A stretch of 64,000 nt of DNA. It comes from Nocardioides bizhenqiangii. Lineage in GTDB: Bacteria > Actinomycetota > Actinomycetes > Propionibacteriales > Nocardioidaceae. Positions 44,413 through 53,747 of this stretch are shown here, one piece after another. Below the pieces are notes generated by a model. It ran no database searches. It worked only from the letters and a program-made list of their open reading frames with translations, and was not told where the DNA came from. Position numbers and translations under genes: made by a program. Position 1 is the first letter of the stretch, and each line of letters opens with the position of its first letter. The DNA lies in contig NZ_CP141059.1 in NCBI RefSeq assembly GCF_034661235.1, positions 124,001 to 188,000 on the forward strand, written 5' to 3'.

Positions 44413-45894
44413 GTGTACCCGCCCCCACTGCACCACGTCTTCCATCCCGCGAACGCCGACCACTACGCGGCGACGATCGGCGCCGGCCTCGAGCACCTGC
44501 TGGCCGCACTCGGCCGGGTGTCCGGCCCGGCCGCCGGCACCGGCGTCGTCGAGGCGGGAGCGCGGGTCGCCGCGGTCGACCTCGACGTCCCGCTGGGGAC
44601 CACGGCGGAGGCGCTCGACGAGCTGTCGCGCGTCTGGCTCGACGACGCGGTGTGGTTCCACGAGCCCACCTACGCCGCGCACCTCAACTGCCCGGTCGTC
44701 GTACCGGCACTGCTCGCCGAGCTGTTCGTCGCCTCGGTGAACAGCTCGCTCGACACCTTCGACCAGAGCGTCGGCGGCACCTTCGTCGAGCGCCGCCTCG
44801 TCGAGTGGACGGCCGGCCGGATCGGCTTCGGCCCGGCGGCCGACGGCGTCTTCACCAGCGGTGGCTCGCAGTCGAACCTCCAGGCCCTGATGCTGGCCCG
44901 GGGCAGCCTCGACCGGGAGCCGCTGGGGCGGTTGCGGATCCTCGCCTCGGCCGACAGCCACTTCTCCGTCCGGAAGTCCGCGCGGCTGCTGGGTCTCGGC
45001 GAGGACAGCGTGGTGTGCGTGCCGACCGACTCCCGGCACCGGATGGACCCGGTCGCGCTCGACCGCTCGCTGGCGGCGTGCACCGCGCTCGGCCTCAGGC
45101 CGATGGCGATCGTCGCGACGGCAGGCACGACCGACTTCGGCGCGATCGACCCGCTGCCCGAGATCGCCGACCTGGCCCGCGCCTACGAGACCTGGCTGCA
45201 CGTCGACGCGGCGTACGGCGGTGGCCTGCTGGTGTCGCCGCGCCGCCGGCACCGGCTGGCGGGCATCGACCGGGCGGACTCGGTGACCGTCGACTACCAC
45301 AAGACGTTCTTCCAGCCGGTGTCCTCCAGCGCCCTGGTCGTGCGCGACCGGGCGCTGCTGGCGCCGGTCGCCTGGCACGCCGACTACCTCAACCCGCGCG
45401 ATCCCGCCGGCGCGGCCGGCTCGCCCAACCAGGTCGACAAGAGCCTGCAGACGACCCGGCGGTTCGACGCCCTCAAGCTCTGGCTCACCCTGCGGATGAT
45501 GGGTCCCGACACGATCGGGGAGTACGTCGACGCGGTGGTCGACCTCGCCCGCGACGTCTTCATCGCCGTGAGCAACGAGCCCGACCTCGAGCTCGCCGCG
45601 CGGCCGGAGCTCAGCACGCTGGTCTTCCGCTACGTCCCGCCCGGCCTCGACCGGCTCGACCAGCGCGAGCGCGAGGCCGCGATCGCGACCCTCAACAACG
45701 ACATTCGGGCGGCCCTCTACCGGTCGGGTCGGGCGATGGTCGCCGCGACGAAGGTCGACGGGCGCCAGTTCCTCAAGCTCACGCTGCTCAACCCGCTGGC
45801 GACCGTCGGCGACATCGTCGGCGTGATCGACCTGGTGCGGGAGACCGGTGCTTCGTTGGTCGAGCCTGTCGGGACCCTGGAGGCGGTCCGGTGA
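44413..45894 (+). CDS. desA: PLP-dependent lysine decarboxylase, DesA type
   Basis: A 493-residue group II decarboxylase. It has TYAAHLNCPVVVPALLAEL, the PLP phosphate loop FTSGGSQSNLQALMLAR, LHVDAAYGGGLL, and the Schiff-base Lys in VDYHKTFFQPVSSS. It converts lysine to cadaverine for hydroxamate siderophores. The GTG at 44413 follows GGAGGAACCCGCC. The last residues (ASLVEPVGTLEAVR) are encoded over a repeat-like sequence GGTCGAGCCTGTCGGGACC at 45858-45876. It opens an iron-regulated operon and overlaps the hydroxylase gene by 4 bp. Confidence 0.92.
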   Translation: MYPPPLHHVFHPANADHYAATIGAGLEHLLAALGRVSGPAAGTGVVEAGARVAAVDLDVPLGTTAEALDELSRVWLDDAVWFHEPTYAAHLNCPVVVPALLAELFVASVNSSLDTFDQSVGGTFVERRLVEWTAGRIGFGPAADGVFTSGGSQSNLQALMLARGSLDREPLGRLRILASADSHFSVRKSARLLGLGEDSVVCVPTDSRHRMDPVALDRSLAACTALGLRPMAIVATAGTTDFGAIDPLPEIADLARAYETWLHVDAAYGGGLLVSPRRRHRLAGIDRADSVTVDYHKTFFQPVSSSALVVRDRALLAPVAWHADYLNPRDPAGAAGSPNQVDKSLQTTRRFDALKLWLTLRMMGPDTIGEYVDAVVDLARDVFIAVSNEPDLELAARPELSTLVFRYVPPGLDRLDQREREAAIATLNNDIRAALYRSGRAMVAATKVDGRQFLKLTLLNPLATVGDIVGVIDLVRETGASLVEPVGTLEAVR

Positions 45895-47207
45895 AGGTCC
45901 ACGACTTCGTCGCCGTCGGGCTGGGTCCGTTCAACCTCGGCCTGGCCTGCCTGACCGATCCACTGCGAACCACGGACGGTATGTCCGGGGTGTTCCTGGA
46001 GGCCCGGGACCGCTTCGACTGGCACCCGGGCATGCTGCTGGACGACGCGACCCTGCAGGTCCCGTTCCTCGCGGACCTGGTGACGATGGCCGACCCGACG
46101 TCACGCTGGTCGTTCCTCAACTACCTCAAGCGGTCCGGCAACCTCTATCCGTTCTACATCCGGGAGAGCTTCTACCCCCTCCGCCGGGAGTACGACGACT
46201 ACTGCCGGTGGGCGGCCGAGCGGCTCGACAACGTGCGGTTCGGGCAGCGGGTCACCGCGGTCGAGCACGACGGCTCGGCGTACGTCGTCCGCAGCGCGAC
46301 CGGGGAGACCTGGCGCAGCAAGCGCCTGGTGCTCGGGATCGGTTCCTCGCCGCGCATCCCGACGGCGCTCGGGCCGCTGCTCGGCGCACCGGACGTCACG
46401 CACTCGTCGGACTACCTCGAGCGCAAGCCCGCCCTCCAGCAGCTGCGCACGATCACGATCGTCGGCAGCGGCCAGAGCGCCGCGGAGATCTACCACGACC
46501 TGCTGGCCGACGCGCCTGCGCACGGCTACGAGCTGGTCTGGCTGACCCGGAGCCCGCGGTTCTTCCCGATGGAGTACACCAAGCTCACGCTCGAGATGAC
46601 GTCGCCGGAGTACGGCGCCTACCACCGGGCGTTGCCGCTCGAGACCCGCGACCGGCTGAGCCGCGAGCAGCGGCACCTGTTCAAGGGCATCAGCGGCGAC
46701 CTGGTCGACGCGATCTTCGACCTGCACTACCAGCAGCGCGTCACCGGCGACGGCCCGCGGACGACGCTGCTCACCAACACCGAGGTGCGTGCCGCGCGCA
46801 CCTTGGGAGCGAGCCACGAGCTCGACCTGCTGCACGTCGAGACGGGTGAGGAGTTCGGGCTGAGCACGGACGGGCTGGTGCTGGCGACGGGTTACGCCCC
46901 GACGACCCCGGCCTTCCTCGACGGCGTGCGCGACCGGATCCGTTTCGACGAGCGGGGACGCTACGACGTCGCCGCCGACTACTCCGTCGACGTCTGCGGC
47001 GGCGAGATCTTCGTCCAGAACGCCGAGGAGCACACGCACTCGCTGCTGGCGCCGGACCTGGGCATGGGCGCCTACCGCAACTCGGTGATCATCGCGGCGA
47101 TGCTCGGCCGCGAGGTCTACCCCGTCGAGAAGCGGATCGCCGTGCAGACCTTCGGGGTACCAGACCACCTGCGCCGCTCGCCCGTGCCCGCCGGAGCCGG
47201 CCGATGA
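45891..47207 (+). CDS. desB: Lysine/cadaverine N6-hydroxylase, DesB type
   Basis: A 438-residue FAD-dependent N-hydroxylating monooxygenase of the SidA/IucD/PvdA family. It has FAD motif AVGLGPFNLGLA, the substrate/FAD segment WHPGMLLDDATLQVPFLADLV (given in two parts in the family), NADPH motif TIVGSGQSAAEIYHDLL, and the C-terminal LATGYAPTTP. It makes N-hydroxycadaverine, the second step of desferrioxamine-type assembly. The GTG start overlaps the desA stop as GTGA, and its stop overlaps the next gene. Confidence 0.92.
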   Translation: MKVHDFVAVGLGPFNLGLACLTDPLRTTDGMSGVFLEARDRFDWHPGMLLDDATLQVPFLADLVTMADPTSRWSFLNYLKRSGNLYPFYIRESFYPLRREYDDYCRWAAERLDNVRFGQRVTAVEHDGSAYVVRSATGETWRSKRLVLGIGSSPRIPTALGPLLGAPDVTHSSDYLERKPALQQLRTITIVGSGQSAAEIYHDLLADAPAHGYELVWLTRSPRFFPMEYTKLTLEMTSPEYGAYHRALPLETRDRLSREQRHLFKGISGDLVDAIFDLHYQQRVTGDGPRTTLLTNTEVRAARTLGASHELDLLHVETGEEFGLSTDGLVLATGYAPTTPAFLDGVRDRIRFDERGRYDVAADYSVDVCGGEIFVQNAEEHTHSLLAPDLGMGAYRNSVIIAAMLGREVYPVEKRIAVQTFGVPDHLRRSPVPAGAGR

Positions 47208-49459
47208 AGTTGACCATCGAGCCGCTCGACTTCGAGCGCGACTGCCGGCTGCTGCACGCATGGGTGACCCATCCGCGCTCCGCGTTCTGGATGATGCAGG
47301 ACGCGACGCTGGACGACGTACGACGCGAGTACGGCGCCATCGTCGCCGACCCGCACCACGACGTGTTCCTCGGCCGCGCCGACGGCCGTCCGGCCTTCCT
47401 CGTCGAGACCTACGACCCCGGTCGCTCCCCGCTCGCCGATCTCCCGGAGTTCCGGCCCGGTGACCTCGGCATGCACGTGCTGGTCGGTCCGCCGGAAGGC
47501 GGGCCGCTCCCGGGCTTCACCACGCAGGTCTTCGCGGCTGTGCTCGAGCACTGCTTCGCCGACCCCGCCGTCCGCCGGGTCGTGGTCGAGCCCGACGTCG
47601 ACAACGCGGCGATCCGGGTCAAGAACGTCGCCGCCGGCTTCGTCGAGCTGCGCGAGGTGGCGGTGCCGGGCAAGACCGCGATGCTCTCGGTGTGCACGCG
47701 CGAGGCCTACGAGCTGGCGACCGGCGCCACCGCACCTCACCTGACGCCGGCGCTGATGGAGCGGGCGCACCGGCACCTGGTGGCCAAGGCCATCGGCGAG
47801 TACGCCCACGAGCGGCTGGTCACGCCCGAGCCCGACGAGTCGCGACCGGGCTGGTGGTCCCTGACGGCGGGGACGTCGTCGTACTCCTTCAGCGCGCGGG
47901 TGCACCCTCTCGAGCACTGGGTCGTCGACGCGGACTCGATCGATCCGGCACCGGACGCCCAGGCGTTCGTCGCCGAGCTGGCGCCGGCGCTGGGGATCCC
48001 CGACCAGCTGCTGCCGACCTACCTCGAGGAGATCGCCTCGACGCTCGCCGCGGCGGCGTGGAAGCTGCGGCACCGCCGGATCCCGGTTGCCGAGCTGGTC
48101 GACGCCGACTACCAGACCATCGAGGCGGCAATGACCGAGGGCCACCCGGCCTTCGTCGCCAACAACGGCCGGATCGGGTTCGGTCTCGACGACTACCAGG
48201 CCTTCGCGCCCGAGACCGGCGAGCCGGTGCGGCTGCACTGGCTGGCGGCCCGGCGCGCCGTCACCCGGCTGACCCTGGGCGCCGGCCGGACCGAGGAGGA
48301 GCTGTACGACGGCGAGCTCGCCCGGTCGACCCGCGAGCGGTTCCATGCCCGGCTGCGCGGTCTCGGGCTCGACCCGGCCGACTACCTGTTCCTCCCCGTG
48401 CACCCGTGGCAGTGGGTCAACAAGCTGGCCGTTACCTTCGCCCCCGACCTGGCACGCCGCGACCTGGTGCACCTCGGTGCCGGCGACGACGAGCACCGTC
48501 CGCAGCAGTCGATCCGGACCTTCTTCAACCAGAGCCGGCCGGAACGGCACTACGTGAAGACGGCGCTGGCGATCCAGAACATGGGGTTCCTGCGCGGGCT
48601 GTCGCCGGCCTACATGGAGGCGACGCCCGCCATCAACGACTGGGTGGCGGCGACCGTCGAGGCGGACCCGGAGCTGCGGTCGACCGGGTTCACCGTGCTG
48701 CGGGAGCTGGCGGCGATCGGCTACACGGGTGACGCGTTCCACCGCCATGCCGGGCCGTCGCCGTACCGGAAGCTGGTCGCGGCCCTGTGGCGGGAGAGCC
48801 CGGTCCCGCAGCTGGGAGCCGGCGAGCGGCCGGCCACGATGGCGTCGCTGTTGCACCGCGACGCCGACGGCGACGCGCTGGTGACGGCGCTGATCAAGGC
48901 GTCGCCGGTCGACGCGGCTACCTGGGTCAGGGGCTATCTCCGTGCCTATCTGCGGCCGCTGGTGCACTGCCTCTACGCCTACGACCTCGCCTTCATGCCG
49001 CACGGGGAGAACCTGGTGCTGGTGCTGCGCGACCACGTGCCGGTGCGGGCGCTGATGAAGGACATCGGCGAGGAGGTGGCGGTGATGGGCTCGCTCCCGT
49101 TGCCGCCCGAGGTGGAGCGGATCCGCGGTGCGTTCCCCGACGACGTGAAGGCGTTGGCGATCCACACCGACGTGTTCGACGGGGTGCTGCGGTTCGTCGG
49201 CGCGATCCTCGCCGAGGACGGCGTCCTGGGCTCGGATGAGTTCTGGGGGCTGGTGCGCGCGACGATCGAGGAGCACCTCGCGGACCATCCGGAGCTCGCC
49301 GACGCGGCCGCGCACTACGACCTGCTGCGACCGAGCTTCCGGCACAGCTGTCTCAACCGGCTGCAGCTCCGCAACACGCTGCAGATGGTGGACCTGGCCG
49401 ACCAGGCCGAGTCGCTGATCTTCGCCGGCACCCTGGCCAACCCGGTGGCCCGGCGGTGA
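47204..49459 (+). CDS. desCD: DesC-DesD fusion: acyltransferase plus NIS siderophore synthetase
   Basis: A 751-residue protein. The first 165-175 residues are a siderophore GNAT acyltransferase: HAWVTHPRSAFWMMQD, then GDLGMHVLVGPPEGG and RVVVEPDVDNAAIRVKNVAAG. The rest (about 185-751) is an IucA/IucC-family ligase: GHPAFVANNGRIGFGLDDY, LPVHPWQWVNK, QQSIRTFFNQSRPERHYVKT, and HGENLVLVLRDHVPVRALMKD. It would both acylate N-hydroxycadaverine and join the units with ATP. These are normally separate desC and desD genes. No stop or frameshift lies between the domains. The ATG overlaps the desB stop. Confidence 0.9.
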   Translation: MKLTIEPLDFERDCRLLHAWVTHPRSAFWMMQDATLDDVRREYGAIVADPHHDVFLGRADGRPAFLVETYDPGRSPLADLPEFRPGDLGMHVLVGPPEGGPLPGFTTQVFAAVLEHCFADPAVRRVVVEPDVDNAAIRVKNVAAGFVELREVAVPGKTAMLSVCTREAYELATGATAPHLTPALMERAHRHLVAKAIGEYAHERLVTPEPDESRPGWWSLTAGTSSYSFSARVHPLEHWVVDADSIDPAPDAQAFVAELAPALGIPDQLLPTYLEEIASTLAAAAWKLRHRRIPVAELVDADYQTIEAAMTEGHPAFVANNGRIGFGLDDYQAFAPETGEPVRLHWLAARRAVTRLTLGAGRTEEELYDGELARSTRERFHARLRGLGLDPADYLFLPVHPWQWVNKLAVTFAPDLARRDLVHLGAGDDEHRPQQSIRTFFNQSRPERHYVKTALAIQNMGFLRGLSPAYMEATPAINDWVAATVEADPELRSTGFTVLRELAAIGYTGDAFHRHAGPSPYRKLVAALWRESPVPQLGAGERPATMASLLHRDADGDALVTALIKASPVDAATWVRGYLRAYLRPLVHCLYAYDLAFMPHGENLVLVLRDHVPVRALMKDIGEEVAVMGSLPLPPEVERIRGAFPDDVKALAIHTDVFDGVLRFVGAILAEDGVLGSDEFWGLVRATIEEHLADHPELADAAAHYDLLRPSFRHSCLNRLQLRNTLQMVDLADQAESLIFAGTLANPVARR

Positions 49460-49971
49460 CGGTCGCGATCCGGCCCGTCGATCCCGCCGCCGACTCGCCG
49501 TTGCTGCACGGGTGGGTCACCGAGGAGCGCGCGGCGTTCTGGGGGATGACCGACTGCGACGAGGACCGGGTCCGGGAGATCTACAGCTACATCGACGAGC
49601 AGGAGCACCTCGCGGCGTACCTCTTCCTGGTCGACGGCACCCCGGTCGGGCTGCTGCAGACCTACGACCCCGAGGTCGACGAGATCGGGGAGTGGTACGA
49701 CCGGCGGCCGGGGGACGTGGGCGTCCACCTGTTGCTCGCGGCCGACGAGGCACGCGCCGGTCGCACCGAGGAGATCGTCGCCGCGGGGCTGATGTTCGTC
49801 TTCGCCCTGGCCCGTTGCCGGCGGCTGGTGTTCGAGCCGGACGCCCGCAACGCCGCCTCGTTGGCGATGATGGCGCGGATCGGCGCTGTGCGCGGCCCGC
49901 TGGTCGACATGAGGACAAGCATCGCCGCGAAGCCGGCGCAGTTCTTCTTCCTCGAACGGGACCAGATGTAG
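49456..49971 (+). CDS. Second DesC-like siderophore GNAT acyltransferase
   Basis: A 171-residue stand-alone acyltransferase, similar in layout to the N-terminal domain of the preceding fusion: HGWVTEERAAFWGMTDCDED, then GLLQTYDPEVDE, GDVGVHLLLAADEARAG and LVFEPDARNAASLAMMARIGA. The GTG overlaps the fusion stop as GTGA, so it is co-translated. Two acyltransferases in one operon suggest two acyl donors, for example succinyl-CoA for chain units and acetyl-CoA for a cap, which is inference. Confidence 0.85.
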   Translation: MTVAIRPVDPAADSPLLHGWVTEERAAFWGMTDCDEDRVREIYSYIDEQEHLAAYLFLVDGTPVGLLQTYDPEVDEIGEWYDRRPGDVGVHLLLAADEARAGRTEEIVAAGLMFVFALARCRRLVFEPDARNAASLAMMARIGAVRGPLVDMRTSIAAKPAQFFFLERDQM

Positions 49972-50047
49972 CCGAAAGGATGAATCAGGCGGCGGTGCGC
50001 CGCGCTCCTCCTTGTGTCCCTCAATCGACGACACCCAGGAGTCACTC

Positions 50048-50485
50048 GTGGCGAGCAACCGCACCCTTCTGTCCATCATCGGCAGCCTCAACCCGGCTGC
50101 GTACGACGCCCTGTTCCCGCACGGACCCGTGATCTCCCAGGGCATCCGCTTCGGCAGGTCGCTCGCCCAGCTCGCGTTCGTGGCCGACAAGCTCGACGTG
50201 GCAGTGCGGCCGATGGCGCAGTGGACCGACCCCGGTGACTTCCGCGACGACCTGGGTGACGACTCCGCGATCGCCGCGCTCGTCGCCAAGCTCCTCCAGG
50301 GTGGCGTACCCGCGCCTGACGACGAGCCGAAGCCGCACTACCGCAACGAGCTCCTCGCCGGCGTCGCGCTCGGCATCGCGTCCGCAGGCGCGCTGGTCGA
50401 CAGGAACCCGTTCCTCAGCGAGGTGTTCGACGCCGTCGTCGGTGGCATCACCGACGTCCGCAGCACCCGCAGCGCCGCGGCCTGA
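50048..50485 (+). CDS. Hypothetical protein
   Basis: A 145-residue protein starting with GTG behind AGGAG. It is mostly helical: SLNPAAYDALFPHGPVISQG, then FVADKLDVAVRPMAQWTD, and a short hydrophobic stretch NELLAGVALGIASAGALVD (about residues 102-120) that may be a weak membrane segment. It ends in Ala/Ser-rich sequence. No family is recognised. It lies 76 bp after the siderophore operon and before a strong hairpin, so it may be the last gene of that transcript or separate. Confidence 0.5.
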   Translation: MASNRTLLSIIGSLNPAAYDALFPHGPVISQGIRFGRSLAQLAFVADKLDVAVRPMAQWTDPGDFRDDLGDDSAIAALVAKLLQGGVPAPDDEPKPHYRNELLAGVALGIASAGALVDRNPFLSEVFDAVVGGITDVRSTRSAAA

Positions 50486-50501
50486 GAAGGACGCGCAAGC
50501 A

Positions 50502-50547
50502 TCCTCGGCCGGCGGGCCCTCCCTCCTTCCATCCCGCCGGCCGAGGA
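50502..50547. terminator. Perfect 15-bp stem-loop between convergent genes
   Basis: The arms at 50502-50516 and 50533-50547 pair at all 15 positions around a 16-nt loop. It sits 17 bp after the plus-strand stop and 198 bp beyond the end of the minus-strand HNH gene. It is a good candidate for a two-way terminator. Confidence 0.7.
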
Positions 50548-50744
50548 GATCGTCCTCGGTTGCGGTGCGGTTCCCCGGGCCCTGCCCGGGCGCGGGGAGG
50601 TCTGGGGTGCTCGTTGTGGTTGCGGCCGCAAGGGGATGACGGGTGGTGGCGGCAGGTGCGCGGCTTGCGGCTTCAGGACCGGCTTCGGGACCGGTGTGGG
50701 CATGCCTTTGGCCCCGCCGGGTGGCGGGGTGCGGGGCGGGGTCG

Positions 50745-52086
50745 CTAGTCCTCGGGCGGTGGTGTGGCGGTGAGTTGGTGGGTGCCGGTGGGGTCGACCA
50801 GGTAGGTCCCGGTGGGCAGGGTCCAGTGGTAGGTGCCGGGGCTGAGCATCCGGTAGGTCGCTTGGCCCGAGGTTTTGTACCGGTGGTGGCCGCGGCAGGC
50901 CGGGGAGAGGTTGCAGGCGCAGGTCGTCCCGCCGCCGGCGTGTGGGGTGATGTGGTCGATCGCAGGCTTCGGCGGGTTGGGTGCAGTAGGGGAAGCCGCA
51001 GTGGTGGTCGCGTTCGGTGACCTGGCGGCGGATCCGGTCGGGGATCTCATAGGAGTCGACCGGTTGGTGGCCGGCGAGGTCGACCACCGGCCGCACGATC
51101 ACAGTGGTGTGGGGGGTGTTGAGCCATTCCTTGACCTGCTCCACCGAGATGGGGGTGCGGGTGTTGCCGAACCGGCCCACGGTCTGGTCGGTGGCGGAGA
51201 GGTGGAGGGTGAGCTCGGTCTTCCGGCCGGGAATGGTCCGGGTGATCTCTCCGGTGTCGGGGTCGGCGACCTCGAGGTCGAGGACCAGGTCCTCCCGGGC
51301 GATCTCCCCGAGTGCTTTGGCCCGCCGGACGTCGAGGGTGTCGGTGTCGCCGAGTTGGCCGGCGAGCTGGGCGCGGCGGGCGATGGCGTGTTCGAGGTCG
51401 AGGGCATCCGCGGCGTCCAGGGTGCCGGAGAGGTCGGCGGTGCCGTTGTAGCCGACCCGGTCCAGGCCGGTGTGGACGTGCCGGTGGTCCCGGGACTCCC
51501 GGCGCCGTTCTTCGGCGGCATCGGGGTCGTAGCGGACCAGGGCTTCCTCGACCAGCCGGTCGACCTGCGCCCAGGTCACCCCGTGCGCGAACGGTGCCAG
51601 GTGATTGTCGACGAACCCGACAGCGTCCTGCGGTAGGAGTCGGGTGGCGTCGGCGACCCGCAGTGCTTTCCACACCGGGACCTGGCCGTCGAGGAGGCGG
51701 GTCCAGGTCTTGGGGAGGCGGTGGGCGAGCTCGAGGACCTGGCCGACGTAGTTGCGCCCCGAGTCCAACGACCGCCCCAACAACGCGGAGAGCTCCATCA
51801 CCGCGAAGTCGGAGATCAGGGGTGCGCCGGGTCCGGCCAGCGGGAGCCCGGTGTCCAGACCCCGCTCGGTCAACGTCGCCACATCCGCCGCGTCCTCAGC
51901 AACGACATGCTCGGCAGCCCATTCGGCGATCTCGCGGACGGTGGCGATCTCCTGATCGGCAATGACCGTGCGGCGCTGCTTGATGCTGGCCAGCAGCGCC
52001 TGGGACCGGGTGCGGACCGCGGGTTCGGCGACCTGGGTCACCACTGGGGCGGTGAGGTCGAAGAGGGGTGCGGTCCCGAGATCCAT
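50745..52086 (-). pseudogene. DUF222/HNH endonuclease-type gene, frameshifted
   Basis: The first 375 or so codons encode a normal DUF222 domain (LLGRSLDSGRNYVGQVLELA, then RRAKALGEIAREDLVLD) and the start of the HNH motif (HHCGFPYCTQPAEACD). At about 50956-50963 the frame breaks. One base must be dropped, or two added, to continue as IDHITPHAGGGTTCACNLSPACRGHH, which holds the rest of the HNH site (shown in two overlapping parts of the family) and runs to a TAG at 50745. Members occur in many copies in Nocardioidaceae and may be mobile or intron-derived nucleases. This copy is inactive unless the break is a sequencing error. Confidence 0.8.
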
Positions 52087-52196
52087 GAGGCCTATTCAAC
52101 CCCGACCCTCCGACACAACGAAACGTTCAGAACCCGCCTGTGGACAGGCGATCCGCCGTTCGGCGCCTGTGGATGGTAGGTGGTTCGGGTGCCTTG

Positions 52197-52571
52197 GTTT
52201 CGAGGCTCCTAGCTGCGCTCGTCGCACCTCAACCAGCGGCCACGGCCTACCCACCGTGAGCCGGCCGCGGCGCGCAACCAACAGCCCCCTCCTCCCCTCC
52301 CAAGCCTTTCGGTCGCAACCCCTGCGGACCGCAACGAAGGCTCTGGCGCTCATAGGTCCAAGGGGTCTCGAGACGGTCACAGCGCGACCTCCTCGACCAG
52401 CGGCGCTTCCGAACCCACCGTGAGCCGGCCGCGGCCCGCAACCAGCGGCCCTCCGCTCCCGTCCAAAGCCATTTCGGTCGCAACCCCCGCGGACCGCAAC
52501 GAAGGGCTCATAGGTCGAAGGGGTCTCGAGACGGTCACAGCGCGACCTCCTCGACCACCGATCGCTCGTCA
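52197..52571. repeat. Tandem repeat tract with REP-like units
   Basis: Most of the 579-bp gap 52087-52665 is repetitive. Two copies of a unit of about 160 bp start at 52250 and 52414. Each contains CCCACCGTGAGCCGGCCGCGG, TTCGGTCGCAACCCC, GCGGACCGCAACGAAGG, GCTCATAGGTC, and a REP core GGTCTCGAGACGGTCACAG followed by CGCGACCTCCTCGACCA. A diverged REP core begins at 52197 and a partial third unit follows to about 52660. No gene is supported here. Confidence 0.75.
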
Positions 52572-52665
52572 CGACGAGCAGCCGTCCGCTCGCCGTCCAA
52601 GCCCGTCGGTCGCAACGACGCACGGCCCGCAACCTGCCGGCATGGGCCGCAACCAACGACGCGGC

Positions 52666-53601
52666 TCACAAACCGACCCAGGGATCCTCGCGCGCCCACA
52701 CGGTGGGGAAGTGCAGGCTGACGCCGTCCTCCTCCGCCAGCGGCAGGAGGACCCGCATGGTCGCGTCGAGGTCGTCGCCGAAGTAGGGCAGGGCGCGGAG
52801 CGGCCGGTCGAGCGGGCGGAAGAAGTCGTCCCAGTGGATGAGGACGACACGGCGCGCGCCGATGGCGCGCACTGTGTGCTCCCAATAGGCCCGGATGTAG
52901 GTCTCGTCCTGCTTGCCGAGCTGGCCGACGCCGAGGTACGCGACCTCGGCCCGGAGGCCGGTGAGCGCGCCCTCGACGTACCCGGCGCTGCCCTGGATCA
53001 GCAGCCGATGGCTGCTCGCGTGCTCGACGAGGATGCTCCACGCCTCGCCGCACTTGTAGGCGCCGACCTTGGCCGGAGGGACGACGGGCTCGGTGATCGC
53101 GCCGGGGAACCGGTCGGGCGGACAGTGCTCGGACGCGATGAACGTGAGCGAGAAGGCGCCCTGCTGCACCTCGTCGCCGCTGTCGACGACCCGGATCCGG
53201 TCGTCGGGCAGGTCGCCGCCACGCCCGATGTTGGCCGTCGACTCCCCGCCGACGAGTCGCGCGCCGGTCAGGTCCGCGACGACGGCGCTGTCGAGCGCGT
53301 GGTCGTAGTGACTGTGCACGGGCGCGACTGCGCGCACCCGGGTGGCGCCGGCTCGAGTCAGGCACTCCTCGATCCGCCGCCGATCGGGTTCGACCCGGCG
53401 CAGACCCACCGACAACAGACCCGGCCGCGAGAAGAACCCGTCGGTCAGTAGCTGCGTCTCCCCGTCGTCGACCAGCAGCGTCGCCACCCCGAGGAACTGC
53501 ACCGACATCGGCCCCTCAGCGGCCGGCACGTCGAAGCGGTCGGCGTACGGCTCCAGACGGGGCCGACCGAGCGGCGCTCGCGGATGGACGGGCAGGCGCA
53601 C
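52666..53601 (-). CDS. Metallo-beta-lactamase-fold hydrolase
   Basis: A 311-residue protein with the metal motif VHSHYDHA (about residues 108-115), an upstream strand TLLVDDGETQLLTDGFF, and a downstream LIHWDDFFRP. This fits the MBL-fold hydrolase (UlaG/YcjR-like) group. The substrate is unknown. The GTG at 53601 was chosen as a start near the RPRLEPYADRFD block, and an ATG at about 53508 would remove this N-terminal segment. The gene reads away from the ECF42-type locus. The repeat tract lies at its 3' end. Confidence 0.78.
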   Translation of the reverse strand: MRLPVHPRAPLGRPRLEPYADRFDVPAAEGPMSVQFLGVATLLVDDGETQLLTDGFFSRPGLLSVGLRRVEPDRRRIEECLTRAGATRVRAVAPVHSHYDHALDSAVVADLTGARLVGGESTANIGRGGDLPDDRIRVVDSGDEVQQGAFSLTFIASEHCPPDRFPGAITEPVVPPAKVGAYKCGEAWSILVEHASSHRLLIQGSAGYVEGALTGLRAEVAYLGVGQLGKQDETYIRAYWEHTVRAIGARRVVLIHWDDFFRPLDRPLRALPYFGDDLDATMRVLLPLAEEDGVSLHFPTVWAREDPWVGL

Positions 53602-53667
53602 CCCGCGACCGTAGACGACGGAGGACGAAGCGCGCACAAAACAAATTCCAAGAAAACTCCCTGGACG

Positions 53668-53673
53668 TGTCGA
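53668..53673 (+). promoter_or_regulatory. Candidate ECF42-type -35 element
   Basis: TGTCGA at 53668-53673 lies 75 bp before the reductase-family gene that opens the ECF42-type operon. TGTCGA in the -35 region is reported for ECF42 targets. The -10 here is not clear. Confidence 0.4.
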
Positions 53674-53747
53674 AATCCGGCTGGTCGGATCGGCGCAGGG
53701 GTGACAGGGCACCGAACCCGGGCCCACCGACACAGGGAGAAACGATC

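Noticed and set aside
50745..52660. CRISPR array or attachment site in the repeat tract
   Set aside because: Repeats are about 160 bp with variable length and no regular short spacers, and no cas genes are near.
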